From positions 1 through 41,481 of the forward strand of contig CABZUW010000010.1 in assembly GCA_902529105.1 (NCBI GenBank): 41,481 bases of DNA. The letters are read 5' to 3'. A model generated the notes under the pieces. That model worked only from the letters and a program-made list of their open reading frames with translations. It searched no databases and was not told the DNA's origin. The position numbers and the translations under genes are program-made. Below are positions 27,835 to 35,567 of this stretch, one piece after another (positions within the stretch are counted from its first letter, which is position 1; the number at the start of each line of letters is the position of its first letter). Source of the stretch: an uncultured Pelagibacteraceae bacterium (lineage in GTDB: Bacteria; Pseudomonadota; Alphaproteobacteria; Pelagibacterales; Pelagibacteraceae).

Positions 27835-28397
27835 ATTCTTTTAAGCACTTCCTCTCTTCCACAGCCTTTTTTATACATTAAGTAATTTAGTAAGTATTCT
27901 TGATAGTAATCTTGATGTTTATCTTCAGCTTTATAAAATATTTCAAATTCTCTTACATAGGTTACAACTCTTTTACTAAATTTATTCTCTATTTCTGAAA
28001 TACTTTTTTCAATATGATTTTTTTCATATGCATTTTGATAAAATGCTACAGATCTATAACTATAACCTTTATCACAAAATTGACCAAACGCATCGAATGG
28101 ATCAACATTTATCCAAAAATTTTTTAACAATTCATTATAAGAAATAATATTGTTATTATAAATAATCTCTACAACCTCAAAATGTCCTGTATCTCCAAAA
28201 GTAACTTCTTTATATGTGGGATTAGATGTAGTGCCACCCGAGTAACCAGAAATTACTTCTTTGACACCCTCTAGTTTTTCAAACGATTCTTCCATACACC
28301 AAAAACATCCACCTGCAAAATAAGCCTTATTTAAATTTTCAGAAAATGCGCAATTAATAGGTAATATTAAAAATAAAACTATAGATACAAATTTCAT
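27822..28397 (-). CDS. msrA: Peptide-methionine (S)-S-oxide reductase, exported
   Basis: Reduces methionine sulfoxide in damaged proteins. The 191-residue protein has the active-site motif GGCFWCMEE (Cys31 catalytic), then EVISGYSGGTTSNPTYKEV, the GHFEVVEI strand and FWINVDPFDAFGQFCDKG. A signal peptide of about 18 residues (KFVSIVLFLILPINCAFS) means it acts in the periplasm, or possibly at the membrane as a lipoprotein. Located between the oxidative-stress type genes and formate dehydrogenase. Convergent with the DAO-family oxidoreductase. Confidence 0.95.
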   Translation of the reverse strand: MKFVSIVLFLILPINCAFSENLNKAYFAGGCFWCMEESFEKLEGVKEVISGYSGGTTSNPTYKEVTFGDTGHFEVVEIIYNNNIISYNELLKNFWINVDPFDAFGQFCDKGYSYRSVAFYQNAYEKNHIEKSISEIENKFSKRVVTYVREFEIFYKAEDKHQDYYQEYLLNYLMYKKGCGREEVLKRIWKL

Positions 28398-28439
28398 TGT
28401 ATCAGATTAGCTAAAATCTAATAATTGTGAATGATGTAT

Positions 28440-28469
28440 AAGGTAGCTACCATTTATAGTAGCTACCTT
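28440..28469 (-). terminator. Hairpin downstream of formate dehydrogenase
   Basis: A perfect 11-bp inverted repeat (AAGGTAGCTAC and GTAGCTACCTT) with an eight-base loop lies 12 bases past the fdh stop codon, between fdh and msrA. It has no U-tract, so it may be a 3' end stabiliser or a weak terminator instead of a canonical one. Confidence 0.6.
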
Positions 28470-28480
28470 GACTAAATTAA

Positions 28481-29680
28481 TTATGCTTTTTTATATTTAG
28501 CAGCTTCTTCAGATCCGCTTGTTGCAGAACCTTTACTGTATGAGTGAGCGCCCATACCTGCTAACTGGCCATCTTTGACTATTAGGTATTGGTTTCTTAT
28601 TTCTTTACCGTCAAAGAAACACTCTAAAATTTCTCTAACCCCATCTGCATATCTTGCTTGAGCAGTTAAAGATGTTCCAGATGTATGTGGTGTCATTCCA
28701 TGATTTGGCATACTTCTCCACACATGATCATTAGGAGCTGGTTGAGGAAACCAAACATCTCCTGCGTATCCACTTAATTGACCACTCTTCAATGCTTTCG
28801 CGATTGCATCACGATTGCATATTTTTCCTCTAGCAGTGTTAACAATATATGCTCCTTTTTTCATTTTACTGATCATAGCATCATCAAAAAGATTTTCAGT
28901 TTCCGGGTGAAGAGGACAATTAATTGTTACCACATCGCAAACTTTTACCATTGACTCTACAGTTTCATGAAATGTTAAATTCAATTCTTTTTCAACACTA
29001 TCAGGTAATCTATGTCTGTCAAAGTAATGTAGATGAGTGTCAAATGGTTTCATTTTTCTTAATGCATCTAAACCAATTCTTCCAGCAGCGACTGTACCAA
29101 TATGCATTCCCTCAACATCATATGATCTTTGTACAGCATCAGCTATATTCCAACCACCTTCATTAACTATTCTATGTTGATTATGATAATCTCTTACCAT
29201 TGATACAATCATCATAACAATATGTTCGGCAACTGATCTTGAATTACAGAAGGTTACTTCCACGACATCAATTTTATTGTCCATTGCAGCTTGCAAATCA
29301 ACATGGTCTGAACCTATACCCGCGGTTATTGCCATTTTAAGATTTTTAGCTTTAGCAATTCTCTCCTTAGTTAAGTAATATGGGAAAAATGGTTGAGAAA
29401 TAACAATATCTGCATCAACAATATGTTTATCAGCTTCACATCCATCTCCATCTTTACTATTTGTAACTATAAGCTCGTGTCCATTGCTTTCTAAAAATTT
29501 CCTTAAACCAAGTTCACCTGATACACAGCCTAGCAATTGTCCTGGAGTATAATCTCTACCTTTTGGTGATGGCAAAGTCATTCCGTCAGGATATTTTTCA
29601 ATTTTAGGTAATTGCGAAAGTGGATAAGATTTTGGCATTCCACCTTTTGGGTCATCATATAATATACAAAGTACTTTCAT
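28481..29680 (-). CDS. fdh: NAD-dependent formate dehydrogenase
   Basis: Soluble, metal-free enzyme of the D-2-hydroxyacid dehydrogenase family that oxidises formate to CO2 with NAD+. At 399 residues it aligns by number with the well-studied Pseudomonas enzyme: Asn146 (CNSRSVAEH), the AAGRIG cofactor loop (198-203), Asp221 of the NAD-selecting FDRHR segment, Arg284 (NTARGK) and His332 (PHTSGT) are all in place. The C-terminus GAHSYSKGSATSGSEEAAKY is also characteristic. A strong ribosome site, AGAAGGAGAG, precedes ATG 29680, which suggests high expression. It would drain formate produced from one-carbon metabolism, giving NADH. It is separated by 108 bases from the HPP gene. Confidence 0.97.
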   Translation of the reverse strand: MKVLCILYDDPKGGMPKSYPLSQLPKIEKYPDGMTLPSPKGRDYTPGQLLGCVSGELGLRKFLESNGHELIVTNSKDGDGCEADKHIVDADIVISQPFFPYYLTKERIAKAKNLKMAITAGIGSDHVDLQAAMDNKIDVVEVTFCNSRSVAEHIVMMIVSMVRDYHNQHRIVNEGGWNIADAVQRSYDVEGMHIGTVAAGRIGLDALRKMKPFDTHLHYFDRHRLPDSVEKELNLTFHETVESMVKVCDVVTINCPLHPETENLFDDAMISKMKKGAYIVNTARGKICNRDAIAKALKSGQLSGYAGDVWFPQPAPNDHVWRSMPNHGMTPHTSGTSLTAQARYADGVREILECFFDGKEIRNQYLIVKDGQLAGMGAHSYSKGSATSGSEEAAKYKKA

Positions 29681-29788
29681 TTTATTTCTCTCCTTCTCAA
29701 TAAATTCTTATGAAATCTACTGTCTTATTTATAACAAAGTCTAGCATATAAAAGCATCTCTGCAAATAATATTTAGTTTCATTATAAT

Positions 29789-30256
29789 TTATTTTTTTGG
29801 ATACTGTTTTTTTAAGATAAATCTATTTAGAATTACTCCAAAGACCAAAACTATAATACTTCCAATAATAATTGGACTTATAATATAGTCAAATGATGCT
29901 GATCCAATTATAACAATGATAGGGTTTCCACCTGCAGGAGGGTGAGTAACAGAAGTTAAAATCATCAATGAAACTCCAATTCCTACAGCGATTGGTATCA
30001 TTATAAAAATTGGTAGTGTTGTAAAATTAACAAAAACAACGCCAACTATAGATGTCAATAAATGGCCAAAAAATATATTTTTTGGTTGAGCAAACTGACT
30101 TTCTGGATAGCCAAAAAGTAAAACCATTGTTGAACCAAATGATGCTATTAAAAAAATACCGTATTCAGTTTTGTAAGTTAGTAATGTTAGAAACCCAATT
30201 GTTATGATTGAAAATATCCCAGCGATAAAAGCTTTTTTAAATTCTAATCCTTTCAT
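29789..30256 (-). CDS. HPP-family integral membrane protein
   Basis: A 155-residue protein with four to five membrane segments carrying the name-giving HPPAGGNP motif. Family members in plants have been linked to nitrite transport in plastids; bacterial roles are uncertain. It lies upstream of fdh on the same strand with a 108-base gap and its start faces the ABC operon promoter region, leaving 207 bases between them. Substrate not readable from sequence. Confidence 0.88.
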   Translation of the reverse strand: MKGLEFKKAFIAGIFSIITIGFLTLLTYKTEYGIFLIASFGSTMVLLFGYPESQFAQPKNIFFGHLLTSIVGVVFVNFTTLPIFIMIPIAVGIGVSLMILTSVTHPPAGGNPIIVIIGSASFDYIISPIIIGSIIVLVFGVILNRFILKKQYPKK

Positions 30257-30463
30257 AAAATTAAATACCCTTATTACAAATAATGAAAATTTAATAATAA
30301 ATAAAAATAGTGAATTACAATCAGCGATTGATATTTTTCTTGTTGAAGTTGTATATTAAAATTTTTTTTAGAATGTTTTTAAGAAATATTTGCACAAATT
30401 TAAGCGATGTGATTAAATCATATCAGCTAAGAATGTTTAACATACTTAAAAAAGGGAGGGAAA
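30257..30463. promoter_or_regulatory. Divergent control region of HPP gene and Liv-type operon
   Basis: The largest non-coding gap in the window apart from the riboswitch leader. It contains a possible promoter for the ABC operon, TTGCAC (30390-30395) and TTAAAT (30413-30418) at a 17-base spacing, with the inverted repeat at 30406-30424 lying over the -10. A strong GGGAGG ribosome site at 30454-30459 precedes the binding-protein start. No coding frame of note was seen. Confidence 0.5.
30406..30424. promoter_or_regulatory. Inverted repeat, candidate operator of the ABC operon
   Basis: GATGTGATT-A-AATCATATC is a 19-base near-perfect inverted repeat (one mismatch in nine base pairs). It overlaps the proposed -10 of the binding-protein promoter and so is placed as a repressor site would be. 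The regulator is unknown; spacing does not fit CRP or FNR consensus. Confidence 0.45.
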
Positions 30464-31801
30464 ATGTTAGCAAAAACGTTTAAAAAGCTAGCATCTACGC
30501 TTACAGTAGTTGTAGCTTTATTTTCTTCACTCGCTATACCTCAAACTGCATCTAGTGCAGAAACTCAATACTTTCCAATTGCAAGTAGCCGTGTAGGACC
30601 TTACTCAGCTATGGGTACAGGTTATTATGGGGCACAAATTGATTACCTAAACTACGTCAATATGACTGGTGGAGTAAATGGTGTCATGCTTACTTGGCAG
30701 GAATGTGAAACTGAGTATAACGCAGTTAAAACAGTTGAGTGTTATCAGCGATTATTAGAAAAAGATGGTCAAAGAATTGTTGTGTTTGATACGTTAGGAA
30801 CACCAGGAGCATACGCGGTAATTAACCGTATGGCTAAAGACAATGTTGTTTTAGCTCAATATGGTTATGGAAGAACTGACGGTGCCGATGGAAGAGTATG
30901 GCCTTGGGTATTCAATGCTGCAAGTCACTATTGGTCACAAATCGCAGTTAAATTAAAATTTATGGCTGAAATCGAAGGCGGTATCGATAAGATGAAAGGT
31001 AAAAAAATCGTTCACTTACACATTGACTCTGCTTACGGGAGAGAGCCATTACCAGCAATGAGAAAAATTTGCGCTGACTGGGGAACGGAGTTAGTAGAGA
31101 TTTCGATTCCACCTCCAGGACTAGAGCAACAATCTCAGTGGCTGCAAATCAGAAAAGAGAAACCTGACTGGGTAACTTTCTGGGGCGCAGGTTCTGGTAT
31201 GAACTCAACAGCAATGACTAATGCTGCTAGAATTAATTTTCCTAGAGATCGTATGATGTATGTAACTTTTGGAGCTGCCGAAGAGGATATGTATCCTGCA
31301 GGTGATGCAGCAATAGGAACATACGCAGTAGCAAATGCTTTACCAGGTGAGTATCCACTTGTTAAAGACATTAAAGCTAAAGTATACGGCGCTGGAAAAG
31401 GAAATTTAGCAGATGAAAGTAGAATTGGTTCAGTATATTGGAATAGAGGACTAGGTGCTGCTGTTATGTGGATTGAGGGTTTAAGAAATGCTCAAAAAAT
31501 GCATAACAAAGTTGGTAAAGCAGTAAATGGTGCTGAGTTTAGAGATGGTTATGAAGCAATTAACATGACTGAAGCTAGACTTAATGAACTTGGAGTTGGT
31601 GGAATGTTAGCTCCGTTTGCTATTTCTTGTGCAAACCATGAAGGTGCTGGTAAATTTGCAGTAATGCAGTGGGATGGATCAAAATTCAATCAGGTTACTG
31701 GTTGGGAAGCTCCATTAGATCCTGCATTTATTAGAGGTTTAGTAGAATCCTCTGCGGCTAAATTTGCTAAAGAAAACAACATAACACCTAAGAAGTGTTA
31801 A
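30464..31801 (+). CDS. Liv-type ABC transporter substrate-binding protein
   Basis: Periplasmic binding component of a hydrophobic-amino-acid-type (HAAT/LivK-like) importer. A Sec signal peptide with a long hydrophobic core ends near residue 32 (QTASSA then ET). The mature part, about 413 residues, is a two-lobe type I periplasmic fold with SRVGPYSAMGTGYYG near the N-terminus, where the ligand carboxylate is bound in the family, and GMLAPFAISCANHEGAG near the C-terminus. It is larger than classic LivJ/K (about 345), and resembles the longer alphaproteobacterial branch. The ligand cannot be fixed; amino acids, amides and aromatic acids are all known for this family. A strong GGGAGG site precedes ATG 30464. 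The codon usage is notably cleaner, as expected for an abundant protein. Confidence 0.93.
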   Translation: MLAKTFKKLASTLTVVVALFSSLAIPQTASSAETQYFPIASSRVGPYSAMGTGYYGAQIDYLNYVNMTGGVNGVMLTWQECETEYNAVKTVECYQRLLEKDGQRIVVFDTLGTPGAYAVINRMAKDNVVLAQYGYGRTDGADGRVWPWVFNAASHYWSQIAVKLKFMAEIEGGIDKMKGKKIVHLHIDSAYGREPLPAMRKICADWGTELVEISIPPPGLEQQSQWLQIRKEKPDWVTFWGAGSGMNSTAMTNAARINFPRDRMMYVTFGAAEEDMYPAGDAAIGTYAVANALPGEYPLVKDIKAKVYGAGKGNLADESRIGSVYWNRGLGAAVMWIEGLRNAQKMHNKVGKAVNGAEFRDGYEAINMTEARLNELGVGGMLAPFAISCANHEGAGKFAVMQWDGSKFNQVTGWEAPLDPAFIRGLVESSAAKFAKENNITPKKC

Positions 31802-31822
31802 GGTTGTACTTAATATAAAATT

Positions 31823-31883
31823 ATATTGGGGGAGAAAAAATGTTTTTGAATTTTTCAAAAATTTTTATAAACTCCCCCAATAT
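31823..31883 (+). other. Nested intercistronic hairpin after the binding-protein gene
   Basis: A perfect 12-bp stem ATATTGGGGGAG (31823-31834) with CTCCCCCAATAT (31872-31883) encloses a second stem, TTTTTGAA with TTCAAAAA (about 31842-31860). It begins 21 bases after the binding-protein stop and ends 38 bases before livF. No U-tract follows. Such a structure most plausibly protects the upstream message from 3' exonucleases or partly ends transcription, so the binding protein is made in excess over the membrane parts. Confidence 0.75.
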
Positions 31884-31921
31884 TAAAGTCTAAATTATTA
31901 TACTAGAGGGATATAAAATTT

Positions 31922-32743
31922 ATGAGTTCTGCATCTGGAAACATTTTAGAACTTAAAAATGTCAAAGTTGTTTACGATAACGTTATTTTAGCTTTGCACG
32001 ATGTAACTCTTAATGTGCCTAAGGGAAAAATAGTTGCTTTATTAGGTGGTAATGGAGCTGGAAAAAGCACAACTTTAAAATCAATATCTACAATGTTAGC
32101 GTCTGAACGTGGAAAAGTTACAGGTGGCACCATCAATTATGACGGAAACGCTATTGAAAAACAAAACCCTTCACAAATGGTTAATATGGGAATGGTTCAG
32201 GTTTTAGAGGGCAGAAGGTGTTTTGGACATTTGACTGTAGAAGAAAATATTATAAGTGGTGCGTATTCAAGAAAATTATCAAGAGGAGATATAAATCAAG
32301 AATTAGAGAAAATTTATGGATACTTTATAAGACTTAAAGAAAGAAGAAAAAGTCAAGCAGGTTTTACTTCAGGCGGAGAACAGCAAATGATAGCAGTTGC
32401 TAGGGCTATGATGGCAAAACCAAAAATGTTATTGTTAGATGAGCCATCAATGGGACTAGCACCCCAGCTTGTTGCTGAAATATTTAATATTGTAAAGGAA
32501 TTAAATGAAAAGGAAGGAGTAAGTGTTTTGCTTGCTGAACAAAATACAAACGTTGCATTAAAAAATTCTGATCATGGTTACATTATAGAAACAGGAAAAG
32601 TGATGTTAGAGGGTACAGCAAAAAGCCTGCTTAATGATGATAAAGTAAAAGAATTATATTTAGGTATTTCTAAAGAAGGAAGAAAAAACTTTAGAGATGT
32701 GCTTAAAGAAGAGGGAAAAAAGAAGAAAAAAAAGGTTAATTAA
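31922..32743 (+). CDS. livF: Liv-type ABC transporter ATP-binding protein LivF
   Basis: One of two nucleotide-binding subunits of the importer. The Walker A motif GGNGAGKST is at residues 42-50, the signature TSGGEQQ at 149-155 and Walker B with catalytic Glu in LLLDEPSMGLA at 170-180. LivF usually has about 235 residues; this one is 273 because of a charged C-terminal extension ending in a run of lysines (EEGKKKKKKVN). The first-position order livF before livG, directly after the binding protein, is seen in many alphaproteobacterial systems. ATG 31922 has an AGAGGGA site upstream. The stop overlaps the livG start. Confidence 0.93.
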   Translation: MSSASGNILELKNVKVVYDNVILALHDVTLNVPKGKIVALLGGNGAGKSTTLKSISTMLASERGKVTGGTINYDGNAIEKQNPSQMVNMGMVQVLEGRRCFGHLTVEENIISGAYSRKLSRGDINQELEKIYGYFIRLKERRKSQAGFTSGGEQQMIAVARAMMAKPKMLLLDEPSMGLAPQLVAEIFNIVKELNEKEGVSVLLAEQNTNVALKNSDHGYIIETGKVMLEGTAKSLLNDDKVKELYLGISKEGRKNFRDVLKEEGKKKKKKVN

Positions 32744-33534
32744 TGACTGAAAGAAATTTTCCAATTGGAGGACCAGTTTTAGAGGTAAAAAATATTTCTT
32801 TAAGTTTTGGCGGTGTAAAAGCTATCACAGATACGTCATTTAATGTTTTAGAACATGAAATAAGAGCAATCATTGGACCAAATGGGGCAGGAAAAAGCTC
32901 AATGTTAAACTGTATTAATGGTATTTATAAACCTCAAGTCGGGTCTGTTACTTACAAAGGAGAAGAAATTCAAAAAGTTACCCCAAATATTATGGCACAG
33001 AAAGGAATATCAAGAACATTTCAAAACTTGGCTTTGTTTAAAAGAATGTCAGTTTTGGATAATATACTAGTTGGACGTAAACTTCATACGACCTCAAACT
33101 TTATGGAGGTAGCATTACAATTACCTAAGGCAAAAAGAGAAGAAAAAGTTAATAGGGACAGGTGTGAGGAGATAGTGGAATTTTTAGAAATCGAGGATAT
33201 TAAGAATACGCCAGTAGGAAAGTTACCTTATGGTTTACAAAAAAAAGTAGAACTCGGAAGAGCCTTAGCAACAGATGCAAATTTAATATTATTAGATGAA
33301 CCTATGGCTGGAATGAATGTAGAAGAAAAAAGAGAAATGTGTAGATTTATTCTTAAAGTAAATGACGAAATAGGAACTACAATGGTTTTGATTGAACATG
33401 ATATGGGAGTAGTAATGGATATATCAGATAGAGTTGTAGTATTGGATTATGGTAAAGTTATAGGTGACGGAACACCAGATGAAGTAAGATCCAATCAAAG
33501 AGTTATTGATGCGTATTTAGGGGTAGAACACTAG
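32743..33534 (+). CDS. livG: Liv-type ABC transporter ATP-binding protein LivG
   Basis: Second ATPase subunit (263 residues). Walker A GPNGAGKSS is at residues 45-53, the family's divergent signature appears as LPYGLQKKVELGRAL, and Walker B is NLILLDEPMAGMN. The H-loop histidine is in LIEHDMGVVM. The start overlaps livF by one base, and livH starts two bases after the stop, so stoichiometry is likely coupled. Confidence 0.94.
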   Translation: MTERNFPIGGPVLEVKNISLSFGGVKAITDTSFNVLEHEIRAIIGPNGAGKSSMLNCINGIYKPQVGSVTYKGEEIQKVTPNIMAQKGISRTFQNLALFKRMSVLDNILVGRKLHTTSNFMEVALQLPKAKREEKVNRDRCEEIVEFLEIEDIKNTPVGKLPYGLQKKVELGRALATDANLILLDEPMAGMNVEEKREMCRFILKVNDEIGTTMVLIEHDMGVVMDISDRVVVLDYGKVIGDGTPDEVRSNQRVIDAYLGVEH

Positions 33535-33536
33535 TT

Positions 33537-34445
33537 ATGGCGGATCAAATATTATTTTTTATTGAAGTTGTAGTTGGTGGCTTGCTTGCAGGCACGATGT
33601 ATTCTCTTGTGGCTTTAGGATTTGTTTTAATTTACAAAGCTTCAGCTACATTTAACTTTTCTCAAGGGGCTATGGTATTCTTTGCAGTTCTTGCATTCGT
33701 TGGTTTTATGCAAGACTTTAATGTACCATTTGTTTTAGCGTTCTTTTTAGCGGTGTTCTTAATGATTATAGTAGGTTTATGTACTGAAAGACTAGTTTTA
33801 AGACCTTTAATGAACCAGAGCGAAGATACTTTGCTTATGGCAACTATAGGACTAGGTTATGTTTTAGAAGGTCTTGCTCAAGCAATGTGGGGCGTAGAAG
33901 TAAGAAGATTAGATTTAGGGATTAAAGATTTCCCAATTCCATGGATTGCTGATAACTTGAAATTATTTATTAGTGCGATTGACCTAACTGCTGGAATAGT
34001 TGCGTTTGGTATGATTATAGGTCTTACTTTATTATTTAAATATACCAAAATGGGACTTGGTCTAAGAGCAGTAGCAGATGATGCTGGTGCAGCGAGTTCT
34101 ATTGGAATTCCCTTAAAACATATAATGCTTCTTGTATGGTCAGCAGCTGGTGTAGTTGCTTTAGTAGCAGGAATGATGTGGGGGGCAAGAGCTGGGGTAC
34201 AATTTGCATTAGTTGATTTAGCATTGAAAGCGCTTCCAGTACTTATCATTGGTGGATTTTCTTCAATTCCTGGAGCCATAATTGGCGGTTTATTGATTGG
34301 GGCTGTTGAAAAAGTTCTAGAGGTATACATTGGACCATTTTTTGGAGGAGCCATTGAGGGATGGGCGCCATACGTATTAGCAATTTTCTTTTTGTTATAT
34401 AGACCTGAAGGTTTATTTGGAGAAAAAATTATTAGGAGAGTTTAA
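33537..34445 (+). CDS. livH: Liv-type ABC transporter permease LivH
   Basis: Inner membrane permease subunit of 302 residues with about eight membrane segments. The LivH signature is present: GLLAGTMYSLVALGFVLIYKASATFNFSQGA in the first part and the coupling-helix region GLGLRAVADDAGAASSIGIPL in the middle. The terminal FFLLYRPEGLFGEKIIRRV is also typical. It pairs with LivM and contacts LivF/LivG. No signs of truncation. Confidence 0.95.
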   Translation: MADQILFFIEVVVGGLLAGTMYSLVALGFVLIYKASATFNFSQGAMVFFAVLAFVGFMQDFNVPFVLAFFLAVFLMIIVGLCTERLVLRPLMNQSEDTLLMATIGLGYVLEGLAQAMWGVEVRRLDLGIKDFPIPWIADNLKLFISAIDLTAGIVAFGMIIGLTLLFKYTKMGLGLRAVADDAGAASSIGIPLKHIMLLVWSAAGVVALVAGMMWGARAGVQFALVDLALKALPVLIIGGFSSIPGAIIGGLLIGAVEKVLEVYIGPFFGGAIEGWAPYVLAIFFLLYRPEGLFGEKIIRRV

Positions 34446-34447
34446 TT

Positions 34448-35482
34448 ATGAAGCCAATTTTCATGACATATACAAGAGGTGATTTAATCAATCTTGCTAT
34501 TTTATTAATTGTCGGAGTTGTAGTTATACCTATGACAGTATCATCAGGATACTGGTATACTTCAATATTAATTCCATGGTTATGTCTAGCTTTAGCTACG
34601 ATTGGACAACAGATTATTATGGGATACACAGGTCAACTAGCTCTCGGTGCTGCAGGATTTATGGCAGCTGGCGCATTTGCATGTTTTAATTTAATATTAA
34701 GAGTTCCAGGCATTCCTTTTGTAGGCGCATTATTGATATCAGGATTAATTGCTGCAGCATTTGGTATATTATTCGGATTACCAAGTTTAAGAGTAAGGGG
34801 AATTTATTTAATGGTTGCAACGCTTGCATCCCAATTTTTCATTATATGGATGATTGATAAATTTGGTTGGTTTAAAAATTACGATTCCTCAGGAATTATC
34901 ACTGCCCAAGATATAGTAATTATGGGAAAACCATTTACTTCGCCTGTTGAAATGTATTTAGTTATTGTTGCCGTGGTAACGCCGATGACACTAATTGCAA
35001 TGAATATGGCAAGAGGAAGTACTGGAAGAAATTGGATGTCAGTAAGAGACATGGATATAGCTGCAGAGTCAATGGGAGTATCGTTGCTTAAAACAAAATT
35101 ACAAGCCTTTGCAATAAGTTCATTTTATTGTGGTGTTGCTGGAGCTCTTTTTGCATTTACATATTTGAAATCATTAGAACCAGTAGCATTTGACATTAAA
35201 TTATCCTTTAAGGTTCTATTTATGGTTATATTGGGTGGCTTAGGAACAATAAATGGTGCATTTATTGGGGCTGCATTTATCTTATTATTCCCCGTATTAC
35301 TTAATTATATAGGAAACAATGTATTTCACGGGGCAATAGATGCCACAATTATATCAGCAATTGAACAGGTCGTATTTGGTGTCTTAATGATAATATTTAT
35401 GATTTATGAGCCTCTTGGAATGGCAAAGTTATGGGAAACTATAAAGATTAAAATTGCTGGGTTGTTTTCAAAAAATAAATGA
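34448..35482 (+). CDS. livM: Liv-type ABC transporter permease LivM
   Basis: Second permease subunit, 344 residues, about nine to ten membrane segments. It carries the LivM core GYTGQLALGAAGFMAAGAF, LPSLRVRGIYLMVATLA and the coupling helix GRNWMSVRDMDIAAESMGVSLLKTK. The C-terminal part, FKVLFMVILGGLGTINGAFIGA, matches the family. It starts two bases after livH. Its last bases, ATGA, form the start of the small ORF that follows. Confidence 0.95.
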   Translation: MKPIFMTYTRGDLINLAILLIVGVVVIPMTVSSGYWYTSILIPWLCLALATIGQQIIMGYTGQLALGAAGFMAAGAFACFNLILRVPGIPFVGALLISGLIAAAFGILFGLPSLRVRGIYLMVATLASQFFIIWMIDKFGWFKNYDSSGIITAQDIVIMGKPFTSPVEMYLVIVAVVTPMTLIAMNMARGSTGRNWMSVRDMDIAAESMGVSLLKTKLQAFAISSFYCGVAGALFAFTYLKSLEPVAFDIKLSFKVLFMVILGGLGTINGAFIGAAFILLFPVLLNYIGNNVFHGAIDATIISAIEQVVFGVLMIIFMIYEPLGMAKLWETIKIKIAGLFSKNK

Positions 35483-35565
35483 ATAGAAGAACAAGACTTA
35501 TTTTAGCGCTTATACTAGGTATTGGTATTGGTCTTATGGTTAAAAATAATTTTATTATTGGATAG
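35479..35565 (+). CDS. Small single-span membrane protein coupled to livM
   Basis: A 28-residue frame begins at ATG 35479, overlapping the livM stop as ATGA, the classical coupled start. It has a basic N-terminus (MNRRTR), one hydrophobic segment (LILALILGIGIGLMV, with a GxGxG face) and a short polar tail. It ends two bases before the convergent scaffold gene. Its position as the last gene of a transporter operon and its topology suggest an accessory subunit, like other small proteins that attach to transporters. The start coupling and composition argue against chance, but conservation is needed to establish it. Confidence 0.5.
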   Translation: MNRRTRLILALILGIGIGLMVKNNFIIG

Positions 35566-35567
35566 AT

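Noticed and set aside
30409-30423. CRP or FNR site upstream of the ABC operon (TGTGA half-site)
   Set aside because: The half-sites are TGTGA and TCATA with five bases between, which does not fit CRP (TGTGA-N6-TCACA) or FNR spacing; kept only as an unspecified inverted repeat.
33878-34354. A 158-codon minus-strand frame opposite livH
   Set aside because: It lies wholly antisense to a well-supported permease, has a composition typical of a reverse-complement shadow and shows no recognisable domain.
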